Of a stretch of DNA of 64,000 bases, positions 1 through 9,775 are shown piece by piece (the first letter of the stretch is position 1; every line of letters begins with the position of its first letter). The notes under the pieces were generated by a model, which saw only the letters and a list, made by a program, of their open reading frames with translations, had not been told where the DNA came from and searched no databases. The DNA comes from Posidonia oceanica (Eukaryota; Streptophyta; Magnoliopsida; Alismatales; Posidoniaceae), in the NCBI GenBank assembly GCA_037176725.1, contig JAZBRS010000054.1:10744001-10808000 (forward strand), given 5' to 3'. The position numbers were made by a program, and so were the translations under genes.

Positions 1-2166
1 TAATGGCTCTCCTAGAGGTTTCTTTGGGACTTCAAATGGATTGAGGCAAGGGGATCCACTCTCTCCTCTTTTATTCATAGTTGCAATTAATATCCTTAAT
101 AGAATGCTGGCTTTAGGGATATTAAGTAATCTTCTTCATGGAATACAATTTCCCCATAGAGGACCTCAAGTGCTGAATCTCCAATATACGGATGATACTC
201 TTATTTTCTTGTCCCCTGATGAGAAGGAGATCATTAATCTTAAAAGAATCCTAGATTGTTTTCAGGCATGCTCCGGACTTAAAATAAATTTCAGTAAGTC
301 TTCCCTCACAGGCATTAAGATGCATGATGAGCAGGTGACAAGATTCAGTTCTATCCTTGGTTGTAGTGTTTCAAAGTTGCCTATTGTATACTTGGGCTTG
401 CCTCTACATTTCAAAAAAGCTTCATTTAAGAACTGGACTCCAGTTTTAGATAAGGTGACCGCTAAGCTGGACTCTTGGAAGGCAAATCTCCTGTCGATGG
501 GAGGTAGACTTACACTTATTAACTTAGTCCTTACTGCTATTCCAACATACTATTTGTCTATGCTTCATTTATCTAAGAGGGTGGAGGGAGAAATTGATCG
601 TATCCGTAGACGATTCTTATGGAAAAATCGATCCTCTTCAAATTCTGGATATTGTTTGGCCAAATGGGGGAATATTTGTCGCAGTAAATCTCAGGATGGT
701 TTAGGGATTATTAATCTGAGTAATTTTAGTATAGCATTGAAATGTAAACTTTTATGGAATCTCATGGGGACTGCTCAAAAACTTAAGTGGTCCAGTTTAA
801 CCATTAATAGATACTGTGCTAGGAATAGTCTTGGGGCCCTTCTTAATAGGGCGCTAAATGGCACCTCCCCAATGTGGAAGGAGCTCAAAAAGTGTTTCCC
901 TATTGTTAATTTGCTTTTCTCATTTTCTTTAAGGAATGGTAAAACTATTATCTTCTGGGAGAATAAGTGGTTTGGGGATCTAACTTTGAAAAATGTTTGG
1001 CCATTTTTATATTCATTAGCTAGAAAAAAGAAATGTTCAATTGAAACAATGATGCAGTTTTATACTGATAGACAATTAGATATTTTCTCTATTAACAATG
1101 ACCATTTAAACTTTTTCCATTCTTCGTGGGAGTTGCATGATTTTATTATGACAATGGACTCAGTTCGACTGCTGCAGGGTCTGATATTATAGAATGAGCC
1201 CTTACTTCAAACAGGAAATTTACTGTTAAGAGTTGTTATGGGTTCCTTAATGATGAACGACACCGATCAAAGTATCTGGGTAATATCTGGAAGGCTACTG
1301 TCCCTATTAAGGTTAAAGTGTTTGCTTAGTTGGCAACCCATAATAAGACACTATCTAAAGAAAGGTTAGGCAGGCGAGGGTGGTTGGGTTCCCAGATTTA
1401 TGATATCTGTGGGTCGCATGTAGAGTCCAATAATCATATTTTTTTACATTACTCCTTTGTTATTAGCGTCTAGGATTTCTTCCTGTCTAATAGGGGATGT
1501 TTATTGGAGACTCACATTTTAGATGTCTTTTCTTTATTCTAATTCTCTAAATTCAATATTTCAAGACAATGTTGGTGTATTTTAGTGTTATCTATCCTTT
1601 GGTCGGTTTGGCTTAATAGAGATGCTGTGATTTTCAGAAACAAGGCAAGCAACTTAGCATCAATTTTTTTTCAAATCTTTCACTTTACTACTATATGAGC
1701 AAAAACTAATCTAACAGGGCGTACTTCTACGGCTTCATCGGTGTCTCATGCAATCCATCAATTCCATTAGGACTAGGATTTTTCCCATGGAGGGCAATTG
1801 TTGAATGCTGAGGTAAATGCTGTTGAGACTGCGTTGGCTGCTGCTCGTGAGGCTGATTTGGATCTCCTGGTCCTTGATCCGTCGATCGTTGAATCGGGCA
1901 ATTAGTTATTTTACTCTATGAAACTGAATTTTTTTGGTGGACTGTATTAATTTTTTGGCCATATTCTCCTTGACTGTGGACATACTTACCTTCTGATTGT
2001 TGGCTTTTGCTGATGGGTGTATGTTTCTCCACCAATGGGTTTGTTTGGGGTGCCTTTTCCCCAGTGGTTTGGGACTCTGAAACTTTGTATTTTTTTGATT
2101 GCTTGGCAGTGGTACACATAGCCAAGTATAAATATAATAGATAATCCTACTATTCTAAAAAAAAAA
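1..2166 (+). mobile_element. LINE A (L1-type), 3' part, decayed
   Basis: The window opens inside a non-LTR retrotransposon on the plus strand. The reverse transcriptase is readable to about 1190, followed by a broken zf-RVT-like region, then a C-terminal tail ending in V-E-S-G-N and TAG at 1903-1905. About 250 nt of 3' UTR follow, ending in a ten-A run at 2157-2166, taken as the poly(A) tail. The tail motif and the UTR length match LINE B and LINE C in this window, so all three are related. The 5' end and any target-site duplication lie outside or are unrecognised. Confidence 0.85.
2..1905 (+). pseudogene. LINE A ORF2: reverse transcriptase C-terminal half plus degraded zf-RVT region
   Basis: The frame is open from base 2 to 1192 and shows RT motifs: R-Q-G-D-P-L-S-P-L-L (template-binding block), Q-Y-T-D-D (catalytic box, T instead of the usual A or V), then G-L-K-I-N-F-x-K-S and Y-L-G-L-P-L. 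After the stop at 1190-1192 the reading continues only in pieces: F-T-V-K-S-C-Y-G-F-L-N-D near 1215, K-V-K-V-F near 1312, and a C-terminal tail at 1812-1905. The multiple stops and shifts show it is dead. In an active element this protein would prime reverse transcription at a nicked target site in the nucleus. The upstream endonuclease domain is outside the window. Confidence 0.85.
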
Positions 2167-3097
2167 CCATGAAGACATTCGCAATCATAGTTCAATTTGA
2201 AGAAACAACATGATAACACGAGAATTGATTTGCTGAGTAACAAAATCTAAAGTCAAGCAGCTTCACAGGGCAAAGATATAAAGGTTACATAAAAAATTGC
2301 AAGATCCTGCATCAGAAAAAAAAAAATCACAACAATCATACGGTTTCACAGGATGAACATAGATATTAAAAATTAAACTAAAGCAAACAAAGAGAATTGG
2401 TTAAGGTAAGCAGAGAATGATCGCTGACATGAGAATGGAGTTGCCCACCATTTCCCATCCCTCTCCTTGCTACTTAAGTAGCCATTCTAACCACTTTCTC
2501 TTACAGGTCCTCTAAAATTTTGGATAGATTGGACTGTATTCAAACGTATCATTCTTTTCTACATATTCACGAATAGCTGACCTGCGACACCAAAAAACAA
2601 CAACAAAGAGTACAACTCAACACTTCAGAGAACATACCAGATTACCATTACCATAACCTCTCTGCTTTGTATAAATGCAAGAACTATTGCTGCCCTCGAG
2701 TAACTTCCAAGTTGCGGAACTCCAAAAGCAACATTCTTCCAGAACACCGGCGGTGAGAAGACAATGGGGTAATGGACTGCCAAACATATGGACCAATACG
2801 ATACTTCAGCAAAGTAACATATTATACACACTAGTCTAGGAAAAAAGTCTTTTGCATATGTACCTCTGTAAATATTCAAATTTGTAGGTATGCTCCTTTA
2901 AACAATATAAATTATTACATACTCTTGTACATGCATCTATGGTTCTATACCGTTCTCTCGAGGGCAAGAGGAAAAAAAAAAGGAAGAAAAAAACCCGGGA
3001 AGTGTGAGACACTCAAGATTCCTCCCTCTCGGGTCTCTAATCTAGCTTCTACAAACGAGGCCAAAGTCTCCGTCAAAAGAGAGGTTTTTCCCGTCCT
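2167..3097. other. Intergenic spacer and probable promoter/5' UTR of the DUF167 gene
   Basis: About 930 bp lie between the LINE A tail and the DUF167 start. The right end (about 2940-3097) becomes less AT-rich and is the likely promoter and leader. A minus-strand reading frame at 2625-2879 has hydrophobic stretches but no family I recognise and no splice context. No TATA box is clear enough to call. Confidence 0.4.
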
Positions 3098-6000
3098 ATG
3101 GCGCCTCCAAAACGAAGCAAGGGGAAGAAGGACGCCGCCCCTCCCGCCGCCGCCTCCACGAAATTCCCCACTTGCATCCGCCTGGTACCGCCGTCCACTG
3201 TCGCCATAAGCATCCACGCCAAACCGGGCTCGAAGGTCGCGACCATCACAGGTCCTCCCACACCGTCTCCCACTTTCTGAATTTTCTTTTTTGGAGTTCT
3301 TCTTCTTTGTCTTATATCAGTCGTTGGTTTCGGCGGTGGCAGACTTCGGGGATGAGGCAGTGGGAGTCCAGATTGATGCGCCCGCAAGAGACGGTGAAGC
3401 CAATGCCGCCCTTCTCGAATACATAAGCTCGGTAAGATTATGAACTTGAGACTTGCTAGAGTAGCAGAATTGTTGATCTTTAGCCTCGAAGGGAGGGTTT
3501 TTTTAGATGGTATAAGCTATATTTGGAGAATCATACCATTGCCAAGGAATTTGGAATATTTGTGCTAGTTTTCGTATTCTTTTGTTGTAGAGGAATTGGT
3601 GAGTCACTATAGTTGCACCTTTTTTCGAAAGGCATGTATTAATACCCTCAAGGAGGTCTACTACAAGCATTGATATGTTTCAGTTTTCAGCGAGAGCAAT
3701 TCCGTCGATGTGTTTTCCTCGTTGAGTTCTATCCATGGTTGAGAGACAACAGAGATAGATGTGTTTTGTTTCATAAGGAAAACGTCAAAGGTAGACGATA
3801 TTTTGAGAGCACTGGCAGGCCAGCAATGCGTGATCTGAATATCCATGGCACGATATTTTGATGTGATGATGAAAGGCGGATTCTAGAATTTCAAGATATG
3901 TACAGACATAATAAAACTATAAAAGAGAGACAAAAGTTGGGCACTTATATTACGGATGGCATGTGAGTCCACAAAGTCCATTCCTTTCCCTGTTGAGGAT
4001 CGTTCTGTCAGCGATTCCATTTCCAGCTAAAGCTTTCGTTGTCTCTATCTCCAGGTACTAGGAGTTAAAAAAGGCAATCCTGTGTTGACTTTGGTTCAAA
4101 AACAAGGGATAAGATTGTTCTTTGGACGAAATGTCTTAAAGTGTCTTTGATGTTGCAAGGATCGTTAGTGTGGAGACATGTTGGTTTGAGCATGGATTCT
4201 TTTCATTCCATCGTTCTAACACGATTAATTTAGCACTGACAATCTTATCTTCCATTTGCCTCTGTAAATCACCATGTCCTCCTCTCTCTAGTCATGGAGA
4301 GGCTCAGAATTGGGAAGCTCTTAAGGAATTGCTCAAAGGGTTCAATGCTGGAAAGGGGCATTCAGCTCCATGGAGCATTGGTCAAGATGGGTTTCGATCC
4401 TGACATTATGATTAGCAATGACCTCATAGATATGTATGGAAAATGTGGAAAACTAGATATGGCAAGTGAATTGTTCGAGCAAATGCCTGAACGGAATGTG
4501 GTTTCTTGGACGATGCTTATTGGTGCCCATCTGCAACATGGACATCCAAAGAAAGCATTGAACATTTTCTGTCAAATGTGCTCTTCGGAAGTCAGACCAA
4601 ATGAGTTCACGCTTTCAACTGCTGTTAAAGCTTGCAGCATTGTTGGTGTGGTGGAGAATGGAATGCAGATCCATGGACTATGTGTTAAGACTGGATACGA
4701 GGGATATCCTGTAGTAGGCAACTCTTTGGTTTACATGTACTCTAGAAGCGAACTGACCAAAGATGCAAGGCAGATATTTGACAGAATGCCAGTTAGGAAT
4801 CTCATAAGCTGGAATGCCATGATTGCTGGGTATTCCATGGGAGGACAAGGGAGTGATGCCCTTTTTCTGTTCCGAGAAATGCAGAAAGTAGGTGAGATTC
4901 CTGACGAGTTCTCGTTTGCAAGTGTGCTGAAAGCATGCAGTTGTCTTGGGGTGATTCATGAAGGGACACAAGTTCATGCATTGTTGATCACCAATGGCTC
5001 CATTGCCTTTGCTAATGAGATATTATTTGGCGCTCTTGTTGATTTTTATGTAAAAAGTAGAAGCTTGAGGGAAGCAAGGAAAGTATTTGACATGACTTCG
5101 CAGAAGAATGTGATCACGTGGACAACACTAATCATGGGCTATGTACAAGAGGGGCTTCTGAGGGAATCCATGGATCTCTTCAACATTTTGTGGAGGTCTG
5201 GAGCTCAAATGGATGGATTTGTTCTTTCGAGCATCATTGGTGTGTTTGCTGATTTTGCTATGATTGAACAAGGAAAACAAATGCACTCATATGCCATGAA
5301 AGTCCCATGTGGAGATGTTTCAGTGGGAAATTCAATTATCGACATGTACATCAAGTGTGGATTGACAGAGGAAGCAGAGCGAAAATTTAGGGAAATGCCA
5401 AAGAGAAATGTGGTTTCCTGGACGGTGATGATCAATGGCTATGGAAAGCACGGCAATGGTTATGACGCTATACGCTTGTTCAAGGAAATGCGGCAGGAAG
5501 GATTGCAACCAGATGATGTTACCTATCTGGCTGTGCTCTCTGCGTGCAGCCATGCAGGACTCATTAAAGAATGTTGGGATTACTTCTCAATTATGCAGCA
5601 AGAGAACCAAAAATGCCTGAGGGTAGAGCATTATGCCTGCATGGTTGATCTTCTGGGAAGGGCCGGGCAGTTGAAGGAAGCCATAAGTTTCATAGAGAAG
5701 ATGCCACTAAAGCCTAATGTTGGTATATGGCAGACACTAATTAGTGCTTGCAGAGTACACAAAGATGTGCACATGGGCAGAGAGGTGGGAGGGATTCTTT
5801 TGAATTTAGATGGTGAGAACCCTGTGAACTATGTGATGCTATCCAACATCCATGTAGATGCCGGAGAATGGAAAGAGTGTGAGGAGCTAAGGAAGCTGAT
5901 GAAGAGGAAAGGGCTCAAGAAACAGGGAGGTTTTAGCTGGATAGAGATTGAAAAACAAGCACACTTCTTCTATGGAGGCGATTATTCACATCCTTTAATG

Positions 6001-8509
6001 GAGAGAATCCAAGGGATGCTGATGGAGGTGGAGAGGAGAATGAAGGAAGAGTTCGGGTACAATTTTGACGTGAGGTTCGCCATGCATGATGTGGAGGAGG
6101 AATCAAAGGAGGATAGTTTGCGATTGCATAGTGAGAAGCTGGCTGTTGGGTTGGGGCTATCATGCAGTGGCTTGGGGAGTGGAGATGTGATCAGGGTATA
6201 CAAGAACCTAAGGGTTTGTGGTGATTGCCATGAGTTCATGAAAGGTGTATCCAAGGTAGTCAATAGGGTGCTGGTGATCAGAGATGCCAACAGGTTCCAT
6301 AGGTTTGAGGCTGGGGCTTGCTCTTGTGGTGATTACTGGTAATTTTTTTCATTAGGAAGGTTAAATTAGTTTTCGGTGTTTTGGTGGAGGGTGGGATTCA
6401 TAGACAAGGCATTTGGGAGTTCAGATTGTTGTACCTGCAAGAGATGGTGAAATCAATGTGGCGTTTCTCGATTACATAAGCCTAGAGGTGCCAAATTTGA
6501 TGAAAATTGTGGAATACTTGGTATCAGATTTGAATTAAGGCCATGCTAGAATAACATTGTAGAGCTATTGCCTCAAAGGGAGATTTTAGTCTAATGCGTA
6601 AAATGAAGAACAGAGGAATGATAGAATATGTTTTCTTTTATATTATCGTTGCGTAATCAGGAGAATTCATGCTACTTTTCATAATTCACTGCTATGAAAG
6701 AATTGGTGACAACGATGAGTATGACAAGCTGATATAAGATGCTATATCTACTATGTGAAAATTTGCATTCAGGTACTGAGTTATGTTTTATAATTAGGAT
6801 CATGCAACGCAATAGAAGAATAGCATGGTATTTTAGCTTGCCTATCTGCACTGCTAATAATGGAGCAATTTCCATCGCATGTCAAGTAGAACTGAGGATT
6901 AGAAATGGTGGTTTTATTGGTGTATTTTGACTTGCTGAGTTGCTGCATGGCACCTGAGAATCTCTGAAATTGAAGAAACAAAAGAAACATACTGAGAAAA
7001 TATTTCTTTTCATGGTTCTCTTACGTTTGAGAGGCTAATATAAGATGCTATATCTACTATGTGAAAAATTGCTTTCAGATACTGAGTTATATTTTATAAT
7101 TAGGATCATGCAACGCAATAGAAGATAGCATAGTATTTTAGCTTGCCTATCTGCACTACTAATAGTGGAGCAATTTCCATCGCATGTCAAGTAGAACTGA
7201 CGATTTAGTAATGGTGGTTTTATTGGTGTAGTTTGATTTGCTGAGTTGCTGCATGGCACCTGAGAATCTCTGAAATTGAAGAACAAAAGAAACATACTGA
7301 GCAATATATTTCTTTTCATGGTTCTCTTAAGTTTGTTGAGGGTGGGCAAGAAAGTTCTTGTTATTAACGTGGTGTGCTGCTTCTCACGGTTGTCTTTGTT
7401 GCTTTAAAATTGAAAATTAATTGTGTGCTGTTCTTATTGCAAAATTTATGGATCTTTGCTTTCACTAAGAGCATTGTTTTGCACAAAACAAATCTTTCAG
7501 ACAAGCATCATAAGCCAACTGTCAAGGTCCCATTTAACCTTGTATTGGAGCATTAAAAATAAATCCTAGACTTCATCATTCTGGCTTGAAACTTGGGAAT
7601 AATGCAAAGCTTGCATTTTTTATTGTCTCACATGATATTTGTAAGATCACTGTGTAATTCTGTCTCTTTTATTCCGTATGTATGCATCTGGATTTCCTAG
7701 AATCTGTCTTTGCATATTGTTTCAGTGCATGACATTGGATCATGTGCTTCTGGTCTGCCGCTACAATTATCATCACTTTTTATGTATTGCTTATGAAAAA
7801 AACCACACCTAACTTCATGATGCGACAAAGGCATTGAACTTGGATGGTCCCAATGGAAAACAAAAGGTTTATGTTGCCAACACTGCAAGGTGGGACCTGG
7901 GCATTGTTGTTGAAAAACAGGTATTAATGCTTGGAACTTAACTCGTTGAGGATGTTTGTATGTGCTTTGGAAATTGAAAAAAAAGGTACAACTGATCGTC
8001 ATTGAAGATTTGAAGCTCTGCATGCATGCCATGGACTGCAGTCTAAACTAACCTTCAGCTTTATTTACATAAGAATTATAACAAACTATCAGTTGCAATA
8101 GTTTTCCTTCTTTATTTTTGTTTCATACCTTTTTGTTTATGCATCATCCATATCTATATTTGCAATAATTTTTAATAGTGAGGTGTCTATTATTGGATTC
8201 ATGTTCATAGGATATGACTCAAGTCTTATGGCTGCTTGTCAACCTAATGCAACCCTCCTTAGCGTGGGCCTTGGGACTGGCTGTGTGATTTATGAACCAA
8301 TTATTTTCAGTGTTTTCATCCCCTTCCTTTCTTTTTGAGGATCGTCCAGCTAAATTTTGCATTATCTATTTCATCAGGTGCTAGGAGTCAAAAAAAGGCA
8401 ACTATCTATTGGTTCCGGTTCAAAATCAAGAGAGAAGGTTGTGCTTGTGGAGGAAATGTCTCTTCAAAGCGTCTTTGATGCTTTAGATAAGGCTTGCAAA
8501 GATCAATAG
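3098..8509 (+). CDS. UPF0235/DUF167 (YggU-like) family protein, 3 exons, 124 aa
   Basis: The exons read as 3098-3251, 3343-3431 and 8378-8509. The phases fit exactly: exon 1 ends on one base of a codon, exon 2 completes it ([11 protein letters not shown]), and exon 3 starts in phase 0 (V-L-G-V-K-K-R-Q). Total 375 nt including TAG. Family signatures are [26 protein letters not shown] and G-S-G-S-K-S-R-E-K. The length fits plant members. The N-terminus ([11 protein letters not shown]) is basic. The biochemical role of DUF167 is not established. The exon 1 donor (GTCCTC) is weak; the exon 2 donor (GTAAGA) is good. Intron 2 is 4.9 kb and contains a whole PPR gene plus decayed copies of exons 2 and 3. 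The start is the ATG opening the conserved N-terminus. Confidence 0.85.
4055..4150 (+). pseudogene. Decayed duplicate of DUF167 exon 3 (possible alternative last exon)
   Basis: The segment aligns with true exon 3 at 8378, starting V-L-G-V-K-K after an intact acceptor (CTATCTCCAG, ending 4054). Similarity extends upstream into the intron (GAGGATCGTxC and CAGCTAAA shared) and downstream into the 3' UTR (GGAGACAT shared). The conserved G-S-G-S-K-S core is lost and the frame reaches TGA at 4148-4150. Read from exon 2 it stays in phase, giving 31 codons and a 112-aa isoform. It is most likely a relic. Use as an alternative terminal exon is inference and would need transcripts. Confidence 0.7.
4294..6342 (+). 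CDS. DYW-class pentatricopeptide repeat protein, intronless, nested in a DUF167 intron
   Basis: A single 682-residue frame. It has tandem PLS-type PPR units from about residue 5 to 500, with repeated [14 protein letters not shown] and L-x-A-C-S-H-A-G motifs, then E/E+ motifs ([28 protein letters not shown]) and a full DYW domain ending exactly in D-Y-W. The deaminase-like centre is intact: H612-S-E614, C642-x-x-C645, H669, C676 and C678. Such proteins bind organellar RNA and the DYW domain performs C-to-U editing. The overall sequence recalls Arabidopsis At3g15130 from memory, including the shared I-I-G-V-F-A-D-F-A. The start is the first ATG after an in-frame TAG at 4231. The N-terminus is short and shows no clear transit peptide. 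Same strand as the host gene. Confidence 0.93.
   Translation: MERLRIGKLLRNCSKGSMLERGIQLHGALVKMGFDPDIMISNDLIDMYGKCGKLDMASELFEQMPERNVVSWTMLIGAHLQHGHPKKALNIFCQMCSSEVRPNEFTLSTAVKACSIVGVVENGMQIHGLCVKTGYEGYPVVGNSLVYMYSRSELTKDARQIFDRMPVRNLISWNAMIAGYSMGGQGSDALFLFREMQKVGEIPDEFSFASVLKACSCLGVIHEGTQVHALLITNGSIAFANEILFGALVDFYVKSRSLREARKVFDMTSQKNVITWTTLIMGYVQEGLLRESMDLFNILWRSGAQMDGFVLSSIIGVFADFAMIEQGKQMHSYAMKVPCGDVSVGNSIIDMYIKCGLTEEAERKFREMPKRNVVSWTVMINGYGKHGNGYDAIRLFKEMRQEGLQPDDVTYLAVLSACSHAGLIKECWDYFSIMQQENQKCLRVEHYACMVDLLGRAGQLKEAISFIEKMPLKPNVGIWQTLISACRVHKDVHMGREVGGILLNLDGENPVNYVMLSNIHVDAGEWKECEELRKLMKRKGLKKQGGFSWIEIEKQAHFFYGGDYSHPLMERIQGMLMEVERRMKEEFGYNFDVRFAMHDVEEESKEDSLRLHSEKLAVGLGLSCSGLGSGDVIRVYKNLRVCGDCHEFMKGVSKVVNRVLVIRDANRFHRFEAGACSCGDYW
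6392..6483 (+). pseudogene. Decayed duplicate of DUF167 exon 2
   Basis: This aligns with true exon 2 (3343-3431). Both contain the string for P-A-R-D-G-E and end in ACATAAGC. The copy has one extra T after GCA, a one-base frameshift, and its donor is destroyed: CCTAGA stands where the true exon has GGTAAGA. Similarity continues into the intron (CTAGA and GCCTCxAAGGGAG shared). It cannot serve as a coding exon. With the exon 3 relic at 4055 it marks a partial tandem duplication of this locus. Confidence 0.75.
6732..7337 (+). repeat. 306-bp tandem duplication in DUF167 intron 2
   Basis: Two adjacent copies (6732-7037 and 7038-about 7337) share ATATAAGATGCTATATCTAC at the left and CATGGTTCTCTTA at the right, with scattered substitutions and small indels. 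It is non-coding. It lies within the second-copy intron, so it arose after or independently of the exon duplication. Confidence 0.85.
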
Positions 8510-9775
8510 CGGAGACATCACACAAACTTGTTACAAACTGATGCTTTGAACCACAACTTTTTAAACCTGTTCTATTGTTGAATGGTTGACAAAAAGTTGT
8601 ACTGGTGTCTCTGGGGCGGGCTCTATCAATGTCTTTCCAAGCGTCATTTTCATCGTTGCTTGGGAAGTCATGGACGATATGACAGACAACCTTATAGCAA
8701 GAGTCCAGTGGTAGCCATGATTGTGCGTGTAAGATTGATGTTTCCTACTGAAGCTTGAGTTGTAGGTTTATGAGATAAGTATCCTAAGATTGCTTTTTGC
8801 ATGGGGTGTTTTTCTCTATTATCGATTGTGATACCAATAATATGTTGGATATGGTGCGAAGCCAATTTACTGACGAAGTTCTAATATTGCACATTTTATT
8901 TTGCATGTGGAAATAAAAGTAGTGTATGAACCCCTGCTAGGGTCTTGTTGAGGTTTATGAGGCAATGCTGCTGTTATGGTTGTGTTAATGACTACGTTTA
9001 GCAATGAAGTCTTAAAAAAAATACTGTTTGCCAAGATTCAATAGAATAGAGTTAGAATTCTACATTATCCTTTTATTGTGTGGAAAATTTAGAGTTCAAA
9101 CTTTTACTAGGTGCTTGATGGTGGAGGTTTCTACCAATTTAGCCTTCTTTGAAAATAATAATAATTTTAGAAAATTGAGTTGCTACCAAGACGGAAAGGT
9201 GAAAGCAATTCTACCCGGCAACCATGTGATATAATAATGGATGTGTCTATGATATCTACAAAGATATCAAAAAATTTAGTGGATATCGGAACTTTTTAAT
9301 CTTGATCATTCATTTAAACATATGGATAATGAGATTTATAATTGTAAATAAGCAATTGTAATTATCTATTGGTAGCTACAGTTGTGTAAGACAAAATCAT
9401 AGGTATCATAGAATCTTCTTATAATAATTCATATAAGATCAAATGAAGTAAAATCAAGACCTAATTAAGCAACTTGACTATTGTCATGAAGAAGCCAAAT
9501 AAAGAAAGAAACTAAGAAAAAAAAAAGGAAGAAAGAAAATTGCATTTGTCAAAGTGCTCAAAAAGGTAATTACACATATACATGGTAATGATTTGTTAAC
9601 ATTAAGAAATAAAAAAATCACTCTCCTACCTCTTGACTCCTATTTCTTTTTTGTGCATTATGATCAAAGTTTCTGGCCTTCTGCTGACAAGGCAGAACGG
9701 CCAGCTTGAAATCTGTTATGTTCAATTTGTTGGCTTCACGCTGACCCCTTGGAATAGTTTCAAAACTAAATACAA
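8510..9775. other. 3' UTR and convergent intergenic spacer
   Basis: The DUF167 gene and the TTL gene converge here. The first few hundred bases are probably DUF167 3' UTR. The rest is AT-rich with A-runs near 9520 and shows no reading frame, RNA gene or repeat that I can support. Confidence 0.4.

Noticed and set aside
3073..3387. Minus-strand frame opposite DUF167 exon 1
   Set aside because: It is the shadow of a GC-rich coding exon; the plus strand has the family match and splice sites.
6672..7349. Paired minus frames in the 306-bp repeat as a duplicated small gene
   Set aside because: The frames exist only because the repeat is duplicated; no ATG context, domain or splice support.
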